A DNA stretch of 64,000 nucleotides, taken from NCBI GenBank assembly GCA_914767715.1, contig OU612069.1:29449387-29513386 (forward strand), read 5' to 3'. This document shows positions 1 to 12,819 of the stretch, in pieces. Numbering within the stretch: position 1 is the first letter of the stretch; each line of letters opens with the position of its first letter. This DNA is from Membranipora membranacea. Lineage: Eukaryota; Bryozoa; Gymnolaemata; Cheilostomatida; Membraniporidae. Position numbers and translations under genes: made by a program. The notes below the pieces were generated by a model. The model worked only from the letters and a program-made list of their open reading frames with translations. It was not told the origin of the DNA and made no database searches.

Positions 1-241
1 CTGAAATCACATACCCTGACAGAAAAACTCTAAATTGTGATTTGTAGAACACATAGGAGGATAAAGGATAATTTGTATATATTGTATAAAAATATATTGT
101 ATATATTGTATACCATGAATATTGTATGTCATGAATATATTGTATACCAAATGATGAGATACATTTGACGGAATTGTAGTGTGCCTTATATATTAGCACC
201 ATTCTAAATTTCTGCTGAGTATACATGTGATGTATTCATTC

Positions 242-278
<37 letters not shown>

Positions 279-344
279 CTTTATCCTCCTATGTGTTCTA
301 CAAATCACAATTTAGAGTTTTTCTGTCAGGGTATGTGATTTCAG
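1..344. mobile_element. Inverted-repeat (foldback/MITE-like) element, possibly cut by the window edge
   Basis: Bases 1-68 are the reverse complement of 277-344 with no mismatch that I can see. The two arms flank an AT-rich centre that includes a TA microsatellite (about 247-275). The outer end reads CTGAAATCACATACC. Because the left arm starts at base 1, the true terminus and any target-site duplication cannot be seen. No coding capacity. Confidence 0.75.
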
Positions 345-683
345 TGAGGGGATAACTCTTGATTGCACCTATTTTCTATACTGGCTCCATCAAATCACCT
401 CCGTCATGAATATAGATATTTGTACCTTAGAGGGTTTATTATATGATAGAGTCTATCCATGTCCCATATCATAGAGCAAAATCCCAAGAGTTGTAGATCT
501 ATAATAAATTGTCAATATTATTATCCATTTCATTTCTCATTTCCCATCAGACACTAATCAGTAATATTTATGATAAGACATGTAACGCTGCTAGTGCCAC
601 GACCAGGTGATAGTCACACAACTGTACATATATAATACATTATACTCATACTGAACTGATATCTGACTTAAATTTACATCTAG

Positions 684-3600
684 TTGGCAACAGAGTTAGC
701 TAAACAAAGAAAGCTTGAGAAAAAGTTTGATAACAAGAAACCGAAAGGAGACAAAGCCGGACTCAAGAAGGACAAGAAGGGAAAACCAAAGGGAAAACCT
801 GCTACAGATCAGAAACAGAATGGTGCCACCCCTGATGGCGGACATAAACAGAATGGTGCCACCCCTGATGGAGGACATAAAAAGGATGCGCAAGGAAAGA
901 AGATAAATAAGAGTGCTAACTTTGAGCCGGTAGTTTATAACTTTGAGCCGGTAGTTTATAAGCGGAAGGTTAGTAAGTGTACATCAGTCTCAACACATCT
1001 ATAGAGAGACAAGACAAGACAGGTGTCCATCAGCACAAGTCAGGTGTAGACAGGTGTCCATCAGCACAAGTCTAACTCCTCGTCGTTATAACTTTGACAG
1101 GTGTCCATCACATCAGCACAAGTCTAACTCCTCCTTATAACTTTGACAGGTGTCCATCAGCACAAGTCTAACTCCTCCTTATAACTTTGACAGGTGTCCA
1201 TCAGCACAAGTCTAACTCCTCCTTATAACAACGATAATAATATGATAAACGAGATATGTCACAAGTAAATGTGGTGAGATAAATCCAAATCTCACTACTT
1301 CATTTTATTTCTAATTATATTAATGATAACAACTATGTAATGTAAACTACCTTTTTATTAGCAACTATCCAGCTGTATTTACAGTAAATGAATAAGATTG
1401 TGGGTGATTGATACACAGGCATTTATCTGAGCGTACCTCTTTAAAGGTAGGAGTGGGTAGGCTGGTAAGACAGAGTTATGTAAGGAGAGCTCACATCCAT
1501 TAACAGCTTAGGTAGAGAAACGATTAGCTGTTATATTTATATATTCTGATTATTTAGAGAGATGATAACTCTAAGCAGCAGCAGACCACACAGAAGGGGT
1601 CAGAGGTCATAACCTCGACAACAGCACCGACATCTACTGAGGGTGGTGGAGACTTCAAACTACCGGCGATACCGACATCAGAACCTCCGAGCAAAAAATC
1701 TAAATCTGGTCAGTAGTCGTCTCACTAAACCATTAGATAGATATATAGATATGTATACAGTTCTCTTCACACTAAGGGATAGTATGTATGTATGTATGTA
1801 TATCTCACTCATCGGTCTGTCTTTACAAATATTATGTCTGTATGTCTCGCTGTGTTTTTGAATTATCCAGCAAAGCAGTCCGCCTTATCCCAGCACATAC
1901 ATCAGCCAACTGTGCATATCAGTGCTAAAGCTTTTGAATTTTGTTACAGTTGCTAAATCCCCACCTTGCCTCTGAGGTTGGTTGGTTATATATAGATAAT
2001 ATATATTTTGTGTATAATTTAACATCGACATACGCAGCAGCCCCCACAGACTCCACAGTAGATGATACAGTGATGACTAAGACAGATTACAGTAATACAG
2101 ATGATAGGACAGTCTTTGTATCTAATCTATCTTATGAGACGACAGAACAACAGCTTAACGATATCTTCTCTCTGGTAAATATCTAATATATAAGGGTATT
2201 ATTAGATCAAGCTTAATTCATTTGCTTGTATTTGGAGCTGCTCCCCTCCACTGGACCAGTGAAGGGAAGCAGCTCCAAATACAAGCAAATGGACCAAACT
2301 TGGTCTAGGGGATTATAGATGGACACTAGCACATGCTACTAAATTCCAAATCTGATCTCGATAAAATATTACAATCTAACAGTACAGTAACTGGTTACGT
2401 TTATAACAAGTTACCAAGACAGCAGACAGACAGACAGCAGACAGACAGCAGACAGACTGACAGACAGCAGACTGACAGTAGACAGACAGCAGACAGACAG
2501 CAGACAGACAGCAGACAGACAGCAGACAGCAGACAGACAGCAGACAGACAGCAGACAGACTGACAGACAGCAGACTGACAGACAGCAGACAGACAGCAGA
2601 CAGACAGCAGACAGACAGACAGCAGACAGACAGCAGACAGACAGCAGATAGACAGCAGACAGACAGCAGACAGACAGCAGACAGACAGCAGACAGACAGC
2701 AGACAGACAGCAGACAGACAGTAGACAGACAGCAGACAGACAGCAGACAGACAGCAGACAGACGGTAGACAGACAGCAGACAGACAGACAGACAGACATC
2801 ACATATGTTGTATGAGAAACTCTAATTGCAATGCATAAAGAGCAAACAACAAATTCGCCTGTCAGTGACAGCGCTTCAAAGCTTCACTTTTACCTCCATC
2901 TCCAGTGTTTGTAACTGTTGACAGCGCTTCAAAGCTTCACTTTTACCTCCATCTCCAGTGTTTGTAACTGTTGACAGCGCTTCAAAGCTTCACTTTTACA
3001 TGCATATCCAGTGTTTGTAACTGTTGACAGCGCTTCAAAGCTTCACTTTTACCTCCATCTCCAGTGTTTGTAACTGTTGACAGCGCTTCAAAGCTTCACT
3101 TTTACCTCCATCTCCAGTGTTTGTAACTGTTGACAGCGCTTCAAAGCTTCACTTTTACATGCATCTCCAGTGTTTGTAACTGTTGACAGCGCTTCAAAGC
3201 TTCACTTTTACCTCCATCTCCAGTGTTTGTAACTGTTGACAGCGCTTCAAAAGCCGCACTTTTACATGCATCTCCAGTGTTTGTAACTGTTGACAGCGCT
3301 TCAAAAGCTTCACTTTTACATGCATCTCCAGTGTTTGTAACTGTTGACAGCGCTTCAAAGCTTCACTTTTACATGCATCTCCAGTGTTTGTAACTGTTGA
3401 CAGCGCTTCAAAGCTTCACTTTTACCTCCATCTCCAGTGTTTGTAACTGTTGAAAGCGCTTCAAAGCTTCACTTTTACCTCCATCTCCAGTGTTTGTAAC
3501 TGTTGACAGCGCTTCAAAAGCTTCACTTCTACATGCATCTCCAGTGTTTGTAACTGTTGACAGCGCTTCAAAAGCCGCACTTTTACATGCATCTCCAGTG

Positions 3601-5876
3601 TTTGTAACTGTTGACAGCGCTTCAAAAGCTTCACTTTTACATGCATATCCAGTGTTTGTAACTGTTGACAGCGCTTCAAAAGCTTCACTTTTACATGCAT
3701 CTCCAGTGTTTGTAACTGTTGACAGCGCTTCAAAAGCCACACTTTTACATGCATCTCCAGTGTTTGTAACTGTTGACAGCGCTTCAAAAGCTTCACTTTT
3801 ACATGCATCTCCAGTGTTTGTAACTGTTGACAGCGCTTCAAAAGCTTCACTTTTACATGCATCTCCAGTGTTTGTAACTGCTGACAGCGCTTCAAAAGCT
3901 TCACTTTTACCTCCATCTCCAGTGCTTATAACTGAACGTCCCACAAAGAGATAATATTGTGAGGATGAGCTGAGTAGCATTTTGAGATTTTGGGAAAATG
4001 TTGCATTGTGGGAATACTGTTTACATGCCCTTTTTACAGATAGCTGTATATCTTGTATGTTCAGCTTGTTATTGTAGTTTTACATCAAACTGAGATAAAG
4101 TTACACTTTAATCATATTATTCAGGGTAAATCCACAAGAGATAACCTGAATTTGTTAAATGCATGACTCAAGTTAGCTAGATGGGTCTCATCCCTGACTT
4201 TACTTATTTAACTTGGTGGCTAGACACTGATTTATAAACTTAGAAAGACTTAGACTTAGACCAAACATAATTCATTTTATGTCATCTACATACATTTCTT
4301 TATCATCCTCGCCATGATATTGTATGTAAAAATACAAATCAATCAATCAATTGTTCATTTTTATCCTGTGTATAGTAATATGGATTATATATTTTGATGG
4401 ATTGTATATTTTTATCCTGTGTATATTTATATAGTTTGTATATTTTGATAGTTTGTATATTTTGATAGTTTGTATAGTTATATGGTCTGTATATTTACAG
4501 CACGGTGAAGTTAAAGAAGTGAGGATTATGAAATCTAAGGGAGATAAGTCTAAAGGGTTCGCTTATGTAGAATTTACTTCTCAGGAAGGTGTAGCTGAGG
4601 CCCTGAAAATAGACAGAACTGCTATTGAGGGACGCCCCATGTTTATCTCAACATGTAACAGGAAGAAATCTGCTAACCTGCCTAAGCTCAAGGTATGTTG
4701 AGTATGGTGTAGATCATGTACAATCTGTCATAGTGTTTGGACATAACTCTACTAGATGAAACAAAACAAGCGGCTTTAAAACACAAAATCACAGAACTGG
4801 TGAGCACTCCAATGGAGGAAGACTGGTTCAATTTCGATTACAGTGAGTCTTCATTAAAGTGCTTAGGGAAGCAAAAAACAACCACTGTTCATATCAAAGT
4901 TTTCCCATAGCAATGAATAAAAAAGCTTAATTTATTCGCAAAAGGTCATTATTGAATGATGTCATCTCTTTCAAGGTGCGAAAACCCAGGGTCTAGAAAG
5001 GTCAAGAGTATGTTATCTCCCCTGTAACATATTCACACTAAAATGATGACCCACTTAAAGCATAACAGTAAGCCTAGCTCGGGCGTGCCTAGGACTGTTA
5101 CAAGGCTGCTCTACTTGCACTAGAAATGATTAAAATACAGTATTGGACAAAGGTAGCCTACTCAAAGATATTTTAGTGCTGATCCGTAACAGGGGAGATA
5201 ACACACTCTAGGTCTAGACCCTTCTTAACCCTTCTTAACTCTGGGTTTTCGCATTTTAATTTAGGTTACATCATCCAAGTAATGTCCTTCCGCAAATAAT
5301 TTAGTTTTTTTGTTCATCAATATGGCTAAGGTTTGATATGAAGACTCACTGTAATATGGCTAAGGTTGTATATGAAGACTCACTGTAATTGAACATATCA
5401 TGGGTTACATTATGGCTAAGGTTTGATATATAGACTCACTGTAATCGAACATATCATGGATGGGTTACATTATGGCTAAGGTTTGATATGAAGACTCACT
5501 GTAATCGAACATATCATGGATGGGTTACATTATGGCTAAGGTTTGATATGAAGACTCACTGTAATCGAACATATTATGGGTTACATTATGGATATGGCTG
5601 ATATGTTTAATTTATCTGACACAAACTTGTACGTGGCAATGGGTACGATGGGTGCCTAATATTGCCTGTATTCTGACTGATTTATTCCATCATTTATCTC
5701 AGTCCCCTCATGACACAATAAACTGCTTAGATTAATATTCGGCACATTTTTACTAAATTTGGTCAGCTAACCTACTTCCCTTACCATCATACAAATCCAA
5801 AATAATCACAAACCCTCAGCATTACATAAATACACTCATGTAAGTCCTCATAGATTTACCATTTTAACCCAGTCCG

Positions 5877-5923
<47 letters not shown>

Positions 5924-8900
5924 ATTAATATAAGAGGCGTGAGGACGTGACATAACGTAATGACGCACATGTCAATATAATAGTGGTTGTGCTAATGAAT
6001 CAATGTCTCATCATATACACATTTATCACCTAGTGCGAAGGTATATGAATATAATGTAGAGATATGCAGAGGCCTGCATACCAATAGTGGCCTGTATACC
6101 AATAGTGGCTATCCATTTTTTTGGGCTGAGTTGTCAGGCGTAGGTGTAGGGTTATTCCTGTCTTGGGAAATATTTTTTACTCAACTGTATAACTAAATAT
6201 AGATACATCTACATAAATATATAAACATATCTAATTTTAAATCAGTATATATAACTATATATAAACATATTTTATATCAGTATCATATCCTGCTTAGCGT
6301 ATCACGTGTCAGGCTTCTGTACATGAAATAAAAATCATGATTCAGTTAAACCACCTGACAGACACAAGTCAAGGTCGTCCCTCGAGGTTGTCCTTTGAGG
6401 TCATAGATGAATGAAAGAAAAATATCAAGGATATCAGGATATATCTGAGAATTTTCAGAGATGTCAGTTTTATATTTCAAACACTGTCTTCTGCAGTGCA
6501 GAAGCAACAAATTTCCAAAGAATGATTATTAAATTTAGAATTTGCAATCACAATGATCGTGGTTAGCAGTGATTCTACATGACTGATATTACACTTGGAA
6601 TTGTAGTATGAGACGGGTATGGAGAAGTGTAAGCTCTTTGTATCTGGTCTCTCATTCTCTCTCACTAAAGAAGATCTGGAGAAAGTTTTCTCTAAGGTGA
6701 GTCAGAGATAACTCCGCTCTGCTGGTTTGTTTGTCCTGATTATCCGTCTTGCTGTCTAATAAGCAGTAGGAGTTATCTGATCAGAACATTAAAAAAGGCA
6801 ACTCCAAACAAAAAACTAGAGAAAAGCTGAGACGATATCCTACAATAGAAGTTAGACGTTTACCTAAAATCTCCGACCACCCCAGCTACGAGAAGTACTA
6901 CAGGCTCACTCAAGTACTATTTAATCTGGGTGGGTGGTCTAGCTGGCTGACACCAACTATATAGAAAGATATCTAGATATAGATTGTAGCAGTCTGTGCC
7001 CTCCTTAAGCTGATATATCAGCAGCCTCTCCTTGTAGAGTTACATCAGTGATCTGCTCACAGATAGATATCACCCAGTTAGTATAAGCTGGTCAGTCTTA
7101 TCTCTGTCTGACATGACCTGAGTTACCAGCTAACTAACTAGAGACAACTCTAACATGCTCAGATATTAATAATAGGCAGCAGAGCAGAGTATGGGAAGAA
7201 TATGGTAGAATATCCTCTTCTTTTCCATAACTGTTTTACTTACCATCATTTGTTTTATTCTGATTTACAGCACGGGAAGTTGAAGGATGTTAGAATAGTT
7301 ACATACAGAGGAGGCAAGTCTAAAGGACTGGCGTATGTTGAGTATTATGATGAGGTTAGTCGGGTCGGTACCCTCCTCCCCCACTATCCCCCTAGCCTGA
7401 GCTTTACCTCCCACTGTTATACCTAGTTGTATGTCTCAGGTTATAGATTGTCTCATTATTAGTCAGGGTGTTACCACCCCCCCCCCTCCCGATGTTATAG
7501 ATTGTCTCATTATTAGTCAGGGTGTTATCACCCCCCCCCCCCCTCCCGATGTTCTAGATTGTCTCATTATTAAATCTCCGCCTGATGAGGGTCTCCCATC
7601 CTGCTGAGCGTATCTCGGGCTGCTCAGATTGAATAGCCCTAATGAGAAGACAGCAGGAGGCTAACTATACTCACTACCTGCTGTGCTCTTACTCAGCCTT
7701 CAGCTCACTCTTCCTCTTATACACCACAGAGATATTCTCTGTTACTCTCTGTTAGTCATCTGGTTTGATTGACTCCACAGTTCCTTGCCACTAAACACAG
7801 ATAAGAAACTCCTGCTATGATTACATTACAACCCTCAGTGTGACTTTCTGTGTGACCTTAGCATTATGCTATAAGGTCGCCTCTAATGCTGCTCTAACAG
7901 CAGCTATCCCCTGTTATAATTTGATATTACTATAGATTAATTGCCTCTCACATGGCTTTATTTGTTCACTGATTCAGCTCTTTAATTGAATTTTATGGTG
8001 CACCATATCCTTCTAGTATAAGGCATCCCACTGTGTTCTGAGAAGAAGCTGCTAACCATATCTATACTCCGCTGCCACTGTAAATCCCCCTCCCGCCTTA
8101 TCTCCTTACTGAGGTTATGTTAGTCCTATCTTATCCTCCAGTGACCGATACCCTTATACACATTATTATGACTCTGTATATATGTGACTCTGTATTTTAT
8201 AGAATGAAGCGAGGAAGGCTCTGATAGCTCTTGATGATTACGAGCTGGACGGATTTACTATGAAGGTGGCTATCAGTAACCCCCCAGCTCGCCGGCCTCA
8301 TGCTGTATCCGACCCTGTGAGATCACTGGGAGGAACAAGTAAACAAGTTATAGACAGGTGAGTACCGGAATAATAAGGTCAAGGTCAAACAAACCACACT
8401 ATAGTGGCTGTCAAATTAAATACATCTGGCCTCAACCTCTAGTGTTCTCTTATCTGAGAATCAATGAGAAATTTGTCGTTTGTTTGCTGAAAGGAAAGCC
8501 CCTCTTTGTCTCCTTCCCCGCCAAGATCAGAAATTAGATTCTGATTTGTTCGAACTTAGACGGTAAATCTCCTCTGCTCTTTTTTGATCTTTTGACCTGA
8601 CATATATAATAAAGAGATATTCGGCCTGCATAGAAAAGAAGCACTGCTACTGAGGCATACACGGATTTATGACATTTAACCCAAACTTTAGTCATTGATG
8701 AAATGAGAATTTATATTTTTAACTGAATTTAGTCTCCTCAATGTTTAGATATTCAAATTGACTGCACTAGAAATGTACAAATATAACCCTACTGCAGACA
8801 GAAATTTCCCTTCAAAATGTAAAATTACCAGCTGTGTGTGCAAAGATTTTTAAGGCGTCAACAAATTCCCTAAACCATTTATAAATAGGGCGTTGGCTAA

Positions 8901-11900
8901 ATTTGATTATATAAACTTTTCCATGAAAGAGGGTATCTAAAATATGATCTCTCACTTAATCCACTAACACTTGCTATCATCGTGGATGTATCCTTACTCA
9001 CATAATCCACTAACACTTACTATCATCGTGGATGTATCCTTACTCACATAATCCACTAACACTTACTATCATCGTGGATGTATCCTTACTCACTTAATCC
9101 ACTAACACTTACTATCATCGTGGATGTATCCTGTGTGTAGAGTGGAAATATAGTTATCTATCCATTGCTTCTTTGCAATGCTGAAATACGAAACTACAAA
9201 ATGGTAATTGAGATAAATTACTCCAGAGAAAGAGAGTCAGATCCATCTAAGAATGATGTTTTTTTCCAAATCTTCCTGATTCCATGGAAATATACTCAGT
9301 AAGTTTCTTTGAACAGTATCCACAAAAACCTTTACTCATCCTGATGTAAATTAACCTCTGGAAATTAATGACTGGTGTTTTAAGAATTTTTGGAATTATT
9401 TGTCCAACAAACAACAGTGTTTATACAAACAAGATATCCGGTTCAATGAGTTCAGCTTAAAGAACATGCGAGGATTCTGTATTATAATTCCAGTAGAAGT
9501 CAGTGAGGAATTATCCTCAGGGGAGGCCGAATGTGGGGGTTAGGGGGTCTGTATTAACACCTTATAGTCAATGAATATGAATAATTATAAGAAAATTGCC
9601 TTGCAGTATTACTTGGTATCAGCTGAAATTACCAGAAAAACCCAATCTTCCCCTACAATGTCTAAAACTACATCAAACAATCATCACATTGTCTGACATA
9701 TCACCCAGTGGTATGACTCTCAAGTCCCCAATAACCTGGTACTGATTCTCAATCGTACACACAGTATTTCTCAGCATTGCTAATCTATCAGTGCTGATAT
9801 TAGGTCTGGTCACTGCCCCCCCCCCCCCTTACTCGTCACAGACTCACTGAACCAGTGCAGTGATGATAGATGACATCATCGATAATACCTCCTCCCCTCC
9901 TCTTAACTGGCATGGTGTAATCCGCCGCTCTGAGATGTTGTCACTTATCTCCTCCGCACCGGCTGCACAGCTGGTGATAAACTGCTTCTCCCCCCCCCCC
10001 CTCTTATCTGGTCTGTCTGAACGTCCAGGATTATATGGTCATGTCAAATAGGTGATTTGTAATTAGGAGATTTTCATGGTAAATGGTATATTCCTGTGCA
10101 TCAAGAGGCACCATTATTACCTGCTTTTGGGGAAATGTTTTAGTTTTGTTGGGTCTAATAGAGATTGAGAATAATGCTAACAGCTACCTGGCAGTGCTTG
10201 CCAATGTTTAATTACCTATAACCTTATGATAAATGATAGGTGTGCCCCCCCTCTCACCCCCCCCCCCTCCTCTGGTAGTATGTGCTCACTTATGATGGTG
10301 ACATGACTACTCCCTTGAAATGAATTATTTATCGACATGAACACAATTAAAAACCTGGTAGATCATACAGCCTTGTCACTTTGCCAGAAAAGTTGCAGGA
10401 ATTTACCGATGTTAGTGATGTTAGTGATGTTAGTGATGTTAGTGATGTTAGTGATGGTAGTGATGTTAGTGATGTTAGTGATGGTAGGAGCTTAATAATG
10501 TTTCTATCTATCTATAAAATCCACCCTGATTTTCATGAGAGGCTATAAAGTGAGGCCTCTCAACTCAGTCACACTCATACAGAGTCAGGTAGTCCGTCAG
10601 AATAGTAAATAATAGCTTGCCACGCATTCCTCGAAGCTGTACCGGAAAAAGGTGAAATGTTTTAAGTCTCTGAAACCTTTTGTCGTTTATAAGTGCGGAG
10701 TCTGGGTTTAAGGTTTTGTCATGGGTTTACAAACCTTTGGAATTATCCTCGTAAAAAGTTAAAAGTCAACTTTGAGAGCCTATAGTGGCTGCTGATTGGT
10801 GCTGATCTGTGATTGGCTGTTTGTGAGATTTCCTGCTGGATTTTATCAGATTCCCCTCCTCCCCAGTTAGTATAGTATATACTGTATGAATTTCCTGCTA
10901 ATCATGCTGACAAACATGCCATTAGGAGTATACCTCTAGGAGGAAAAACGGTGTTTCCCAAATGAATTTTCTAATATTAATTACTAGTTTGGTAATGCTG
11001 TGCTGATACTGATTGGTCTACCATTGTCATCAAATAAATTGAAATCACTTAGGGGTATGGTAAGTCAGACAGACAATCTAAGTGATATAGAGAGTACTAT
11101 TGTGTCTGCATGACTAGTCACCAGACTAGAGTAGAGGCACGTTAGTCCGTCTGTCTACAGCCTGTCCAGTCCGTCAGGCTAGCTATGTGTGTCTTCATGT
11201 GATGAGATGATTATTTATCCTCCACGATCCGTCACACAATGGGAGGTCCGTCACACAATGGGAGGCTGGAGAATTTCTCAGAGCAGAGGGAAAGAGAATA
11301 TTCTCTATCGGGAACTTTGTCTCTCCCTCAGTGCAATGTTGTGCTATTTTAAGTCATCGGTGGAATTACCCGTCGGGAAAGTTTGTATTCCGCTGATTTA
11401 ATGGTGTGATCAGCAGGGCGATTCTTTGCCTGGATTAGATTAAGGTACATTTATCGGATTTATAGACTGGCTGAATTACGTTTATAATGATTTATTTACT
11501 ACCCCAGATACAAAGTCAAACAAAAATTTATTGATCATCAGAACAATGTGAGGGTATTTTATTTAACTATATTTTAATTAACTACCCCAGTGACCCTAGC
11601 TGTGTGACAAGGCTTCAGTCACCCGCTGCTGTGCCGCTGCTGGTTTGTGGCGAAATTCCACTCACAACATTAGCCATAACCATAGCTCAAACCCTCACAG
11701 TCTACCATATCTCCCTAAACTCCGATCGGTTGAAGGTTTTAGCACAGTAAGACGACCGCTCATCTCCGCTGTACCCTGATAAGGTCATCTGACTCCTCAG
11801 TCAGTCAGTGATCTCTTCTCTTGATCTTTAGGAAAATGTTGTTCACATTCCAAGTTTTTCATCTCAGAACAGGATTGCAATCTTTTTTCCTTCACAAAAA

Positions 11901-12819
11901 AATGTGTTTTGTCAACATATTGTTCCCTTGTAGACGTCGTGTCCAATGACACATCTGTAGGGCTGATATATAATCATAAAATAGACCCTCTATGGAGCTT
12001 CATTTATCTACCGGGCAGATTGTTTTTTTTGCTCATATATAAATGCAGTAGTGTCCCAGCTCTACACACGCCACCGTGGTGGATATGCTCTTTTTCTCGT
12101 TTGTCACTAAGTTGTTTTTGTGCAGCGATGCCGTAGTCCCCCCCCCCCCTGTAATCAGTAACGGCCTTGTTATCGTGTCAAAAAGTATCTAAAGATGCAA
12201 TGTTTGCACAAGCCATCCGTCGTCCTCCGGGTGGTATGAAAAACAAATCAAGGAAAAATAACCTTTATTGTTGTAAGGTCATTGTGAAAATATTACAATT
12301 ATAGCTCTCATAAAGATTTTCAAAGTTGAGAAAAGAACTTGGCATTAATCAAACAAAATTAAATGTACTTTTACCCATCTGTAATACCCTCAGAAACAAC
12401 ATAACATTATGTCTGACGTAGATATTCTGTAGTCAATGCTTGCTTACTGAATTCTTATTGAGGTTATGGTGAGTTTGGCGCTGCAGGTGTAACATATCAT
12501 ATCTCCTGTTATAAATCAAATAATAATTCTCAACTAATACTAATTGTTCGACCATGTATTTTAATCACTCTGATATTTATTTGATTTCAGCCAAACTAGA
12601 GGAAGAGGACGATCTCAGCTTAACCTCCTACAGCCGAGAGCTATACAGCGTGGTCCAGCTCCTAGTCCTAAACAATCACCCGCAGGTAATAAACCATCCA
12701 CAGAAGCTAAGGCTAATCCTCCACCTGCTGAGGAGGGATCTCAGACTAAGACGACAGCAGCTCCTGCTAAGAAACTATCTAATAATGCCTTCAGGGATAT
12801 GTTTCTGTCTAAGAAATAA
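684..12819 (+). CDS. SART3: SART3/Prp24-type U4/U6 snRNP recycling factor, C-terminal half (partial)
   Basis: Exons 684-968, 1585-1708 (or from 1576; NAGNAG acceptor), 2041-2174, 4501-4692, 6607-6696, 7271-7354, 8203-8357 and 12591-12819 join in phase to 430 residues ending at TAA. In this family the protein binds U4/U6 snRNA in the nucleus and promotes reassembly of the di-snRNP after splicing. Visible here: a Lys-rich, NLS-like linker (first exon); RRM1 across exons 3-4 with RNP2 VFVSNL and RNP1 KGFAYVEF; RRM2 across exons 5-7 with LFVSGL and KGLAYVEY followed by KVAISNPP; an Arg/Gly and Pro-rich tail; and a final LSNNAFRDMFLSKK that matches the conserved end of SART3, which contacts Lsm proteins. 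The N-terminal HAT repeats must be encoded before base 684. The first exon carries two in-frame tandem duplications, of 33 bp (QNGATPDGGHK twice) and 21 bp (NFEPVVY twice). Confidence 0.95.
1010..1235. repeat. Minisatellite in SART3 intron
   Basis: Four to five irregular copies of a unit containing CAGGTGTCCATCAGCACAAG followed by TCTAACTCCTCCTTATAAC. It begins about 45 bases after the exon donor at 968. The rest of this intron, to 1575, shows nothing recognisable. Confidence 0.85.
2203..2307. mobile_element. Short palindromic MITE, family 1 copy a
   Basis: A nearly complete hairpin of about 105 bp. The left arm begins TAGATCAAGCTTAATTCATT and the right arm ends with the complement form ...ATGGACCAAACTTGGTCTA. 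The inner stem, around GCTTGTATTTGGAGCTGCT, is almost perfect. Its ends resemble those of the element at 29861-29970, which indicates one family. It lies about 30 bases after the donor of the first RRM1 exon of SART3. A target-site duplication is not clear for this copy. Confidence 0.75.
2418..2800. repeat. CAGACAGA-type microsatellite/minisatellite
   Basis: About 380 bp of nearly uninterrupted CAGACAGACAG / CAGACAGCAGA units in a SART3 intron. Long reading frames on both strands here are by-products of the repeat and are not genes. Confidence 0.95.
2868..3935. repeat. 53/54-bp minisatellite, about 20 copies
   Basis: Tandem copies of a unit containing GACAGCGCTTCAAAGCTTCA and ending CCAGTGTTTGTAACTGTT. 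Units in the left half are mostly 53 bp (CAAAGC) and those in the right half are mostly 54 bp (CAAAAGC). This makes the right half open for 18-residue repeats on both strands. It lies between the two SART3 exons that together encode RRM1, so the frames are read as repeat artefacts. Confidence 0.95.
4837..5355. mobile_element. Foldback element with about 170-190-bp inverted arms
   Basis: The left arm (4837 to about 5030, starting ATTACAGTGAGTCTTCAT) is repeated in reverse complement at about 5185-5355. Shared inner landmarks are the GGGTTTTCGC / GCGAAAACCC and GGGGAGATAAC / GTTATCTCCCC blocks. The arms are diverged by scattered mismatches. The centre of about 150 bp has no coding signal. It lies in the SART3 intron between 4692 and 6607. 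Confidence 0.75.
5325..5590. repeat. Tandem copies of the foldback element's right terminus
   Basis: About five copies of a roughly 57-60-bp unit containing ATGGCTAAGGTTTGATATGA and AGACTCACTGTAATCGAAC. Each contains the same terminal motif as the foldback element immediately to the left, so the outer end of that element appears to have been amplified in tandem. Confidence 0.85.
5879..5923. repeat. (CTGT)n microsatellite
   Basis: About eleven perfect CTGT tetranucleotides. The surrounding intron, 5590-6606, shows no exon or element that I can support. Confidence 0.95.
7438..7560. repeat. Short tandem duplication with poly-C tract
   Basis: About two and a half copies of a unit of roughly 56 bp: ATAGATTGTCTCATTATTAG, then TCAGGGTGTTA and a run of C ending CTCCCGATGTT. 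It begins about 85 bases after the SART3 exon donor at 7354. Confidence 0.85.
8358..12590 (+). other. Large last intron of SART3
   Basis: It starts GTGAGTACC and ends TTGATTTCAG. Contents recognised: a 45-bp tandem repeat at 8940-9140 (four copies around CACTAACACTTACTATCATC), several poly-C runs (9818, 9990, 10250), and a (GTTAGTGAT)n tract at 10408-10487. I see no exon on either strand. Short open frames here have no family resemblance. Confidence 0.7.
10408..10487. repeat. 9-bp microsatellite (GATGTTAGT)n
   Basis: About nine copies of GATGTTAGT, with occasional GATGGTAGT variants, inside the last SART3 intron. Confidence 0.9.

Noticed and set aside
2333-2802. Gln/Arg/Thr- and Cys/Leu-rich frames
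   Set aside because: Pure products of the CAGACAGA microsatellite.
2868-3935. A CRISPR-like array
   Set aside because: Repeats are contiguous with no unique spacers, in a eukaryotic intron; the same holds for the arrays at 39177 and 43940.
3408-3980. Long frames on both strands with 18-residue repeats
   Set aside because: Produced by the 54-bp version of an intronic minisatellite whose 53-bp version breaks the frame; no leader, no splice support.
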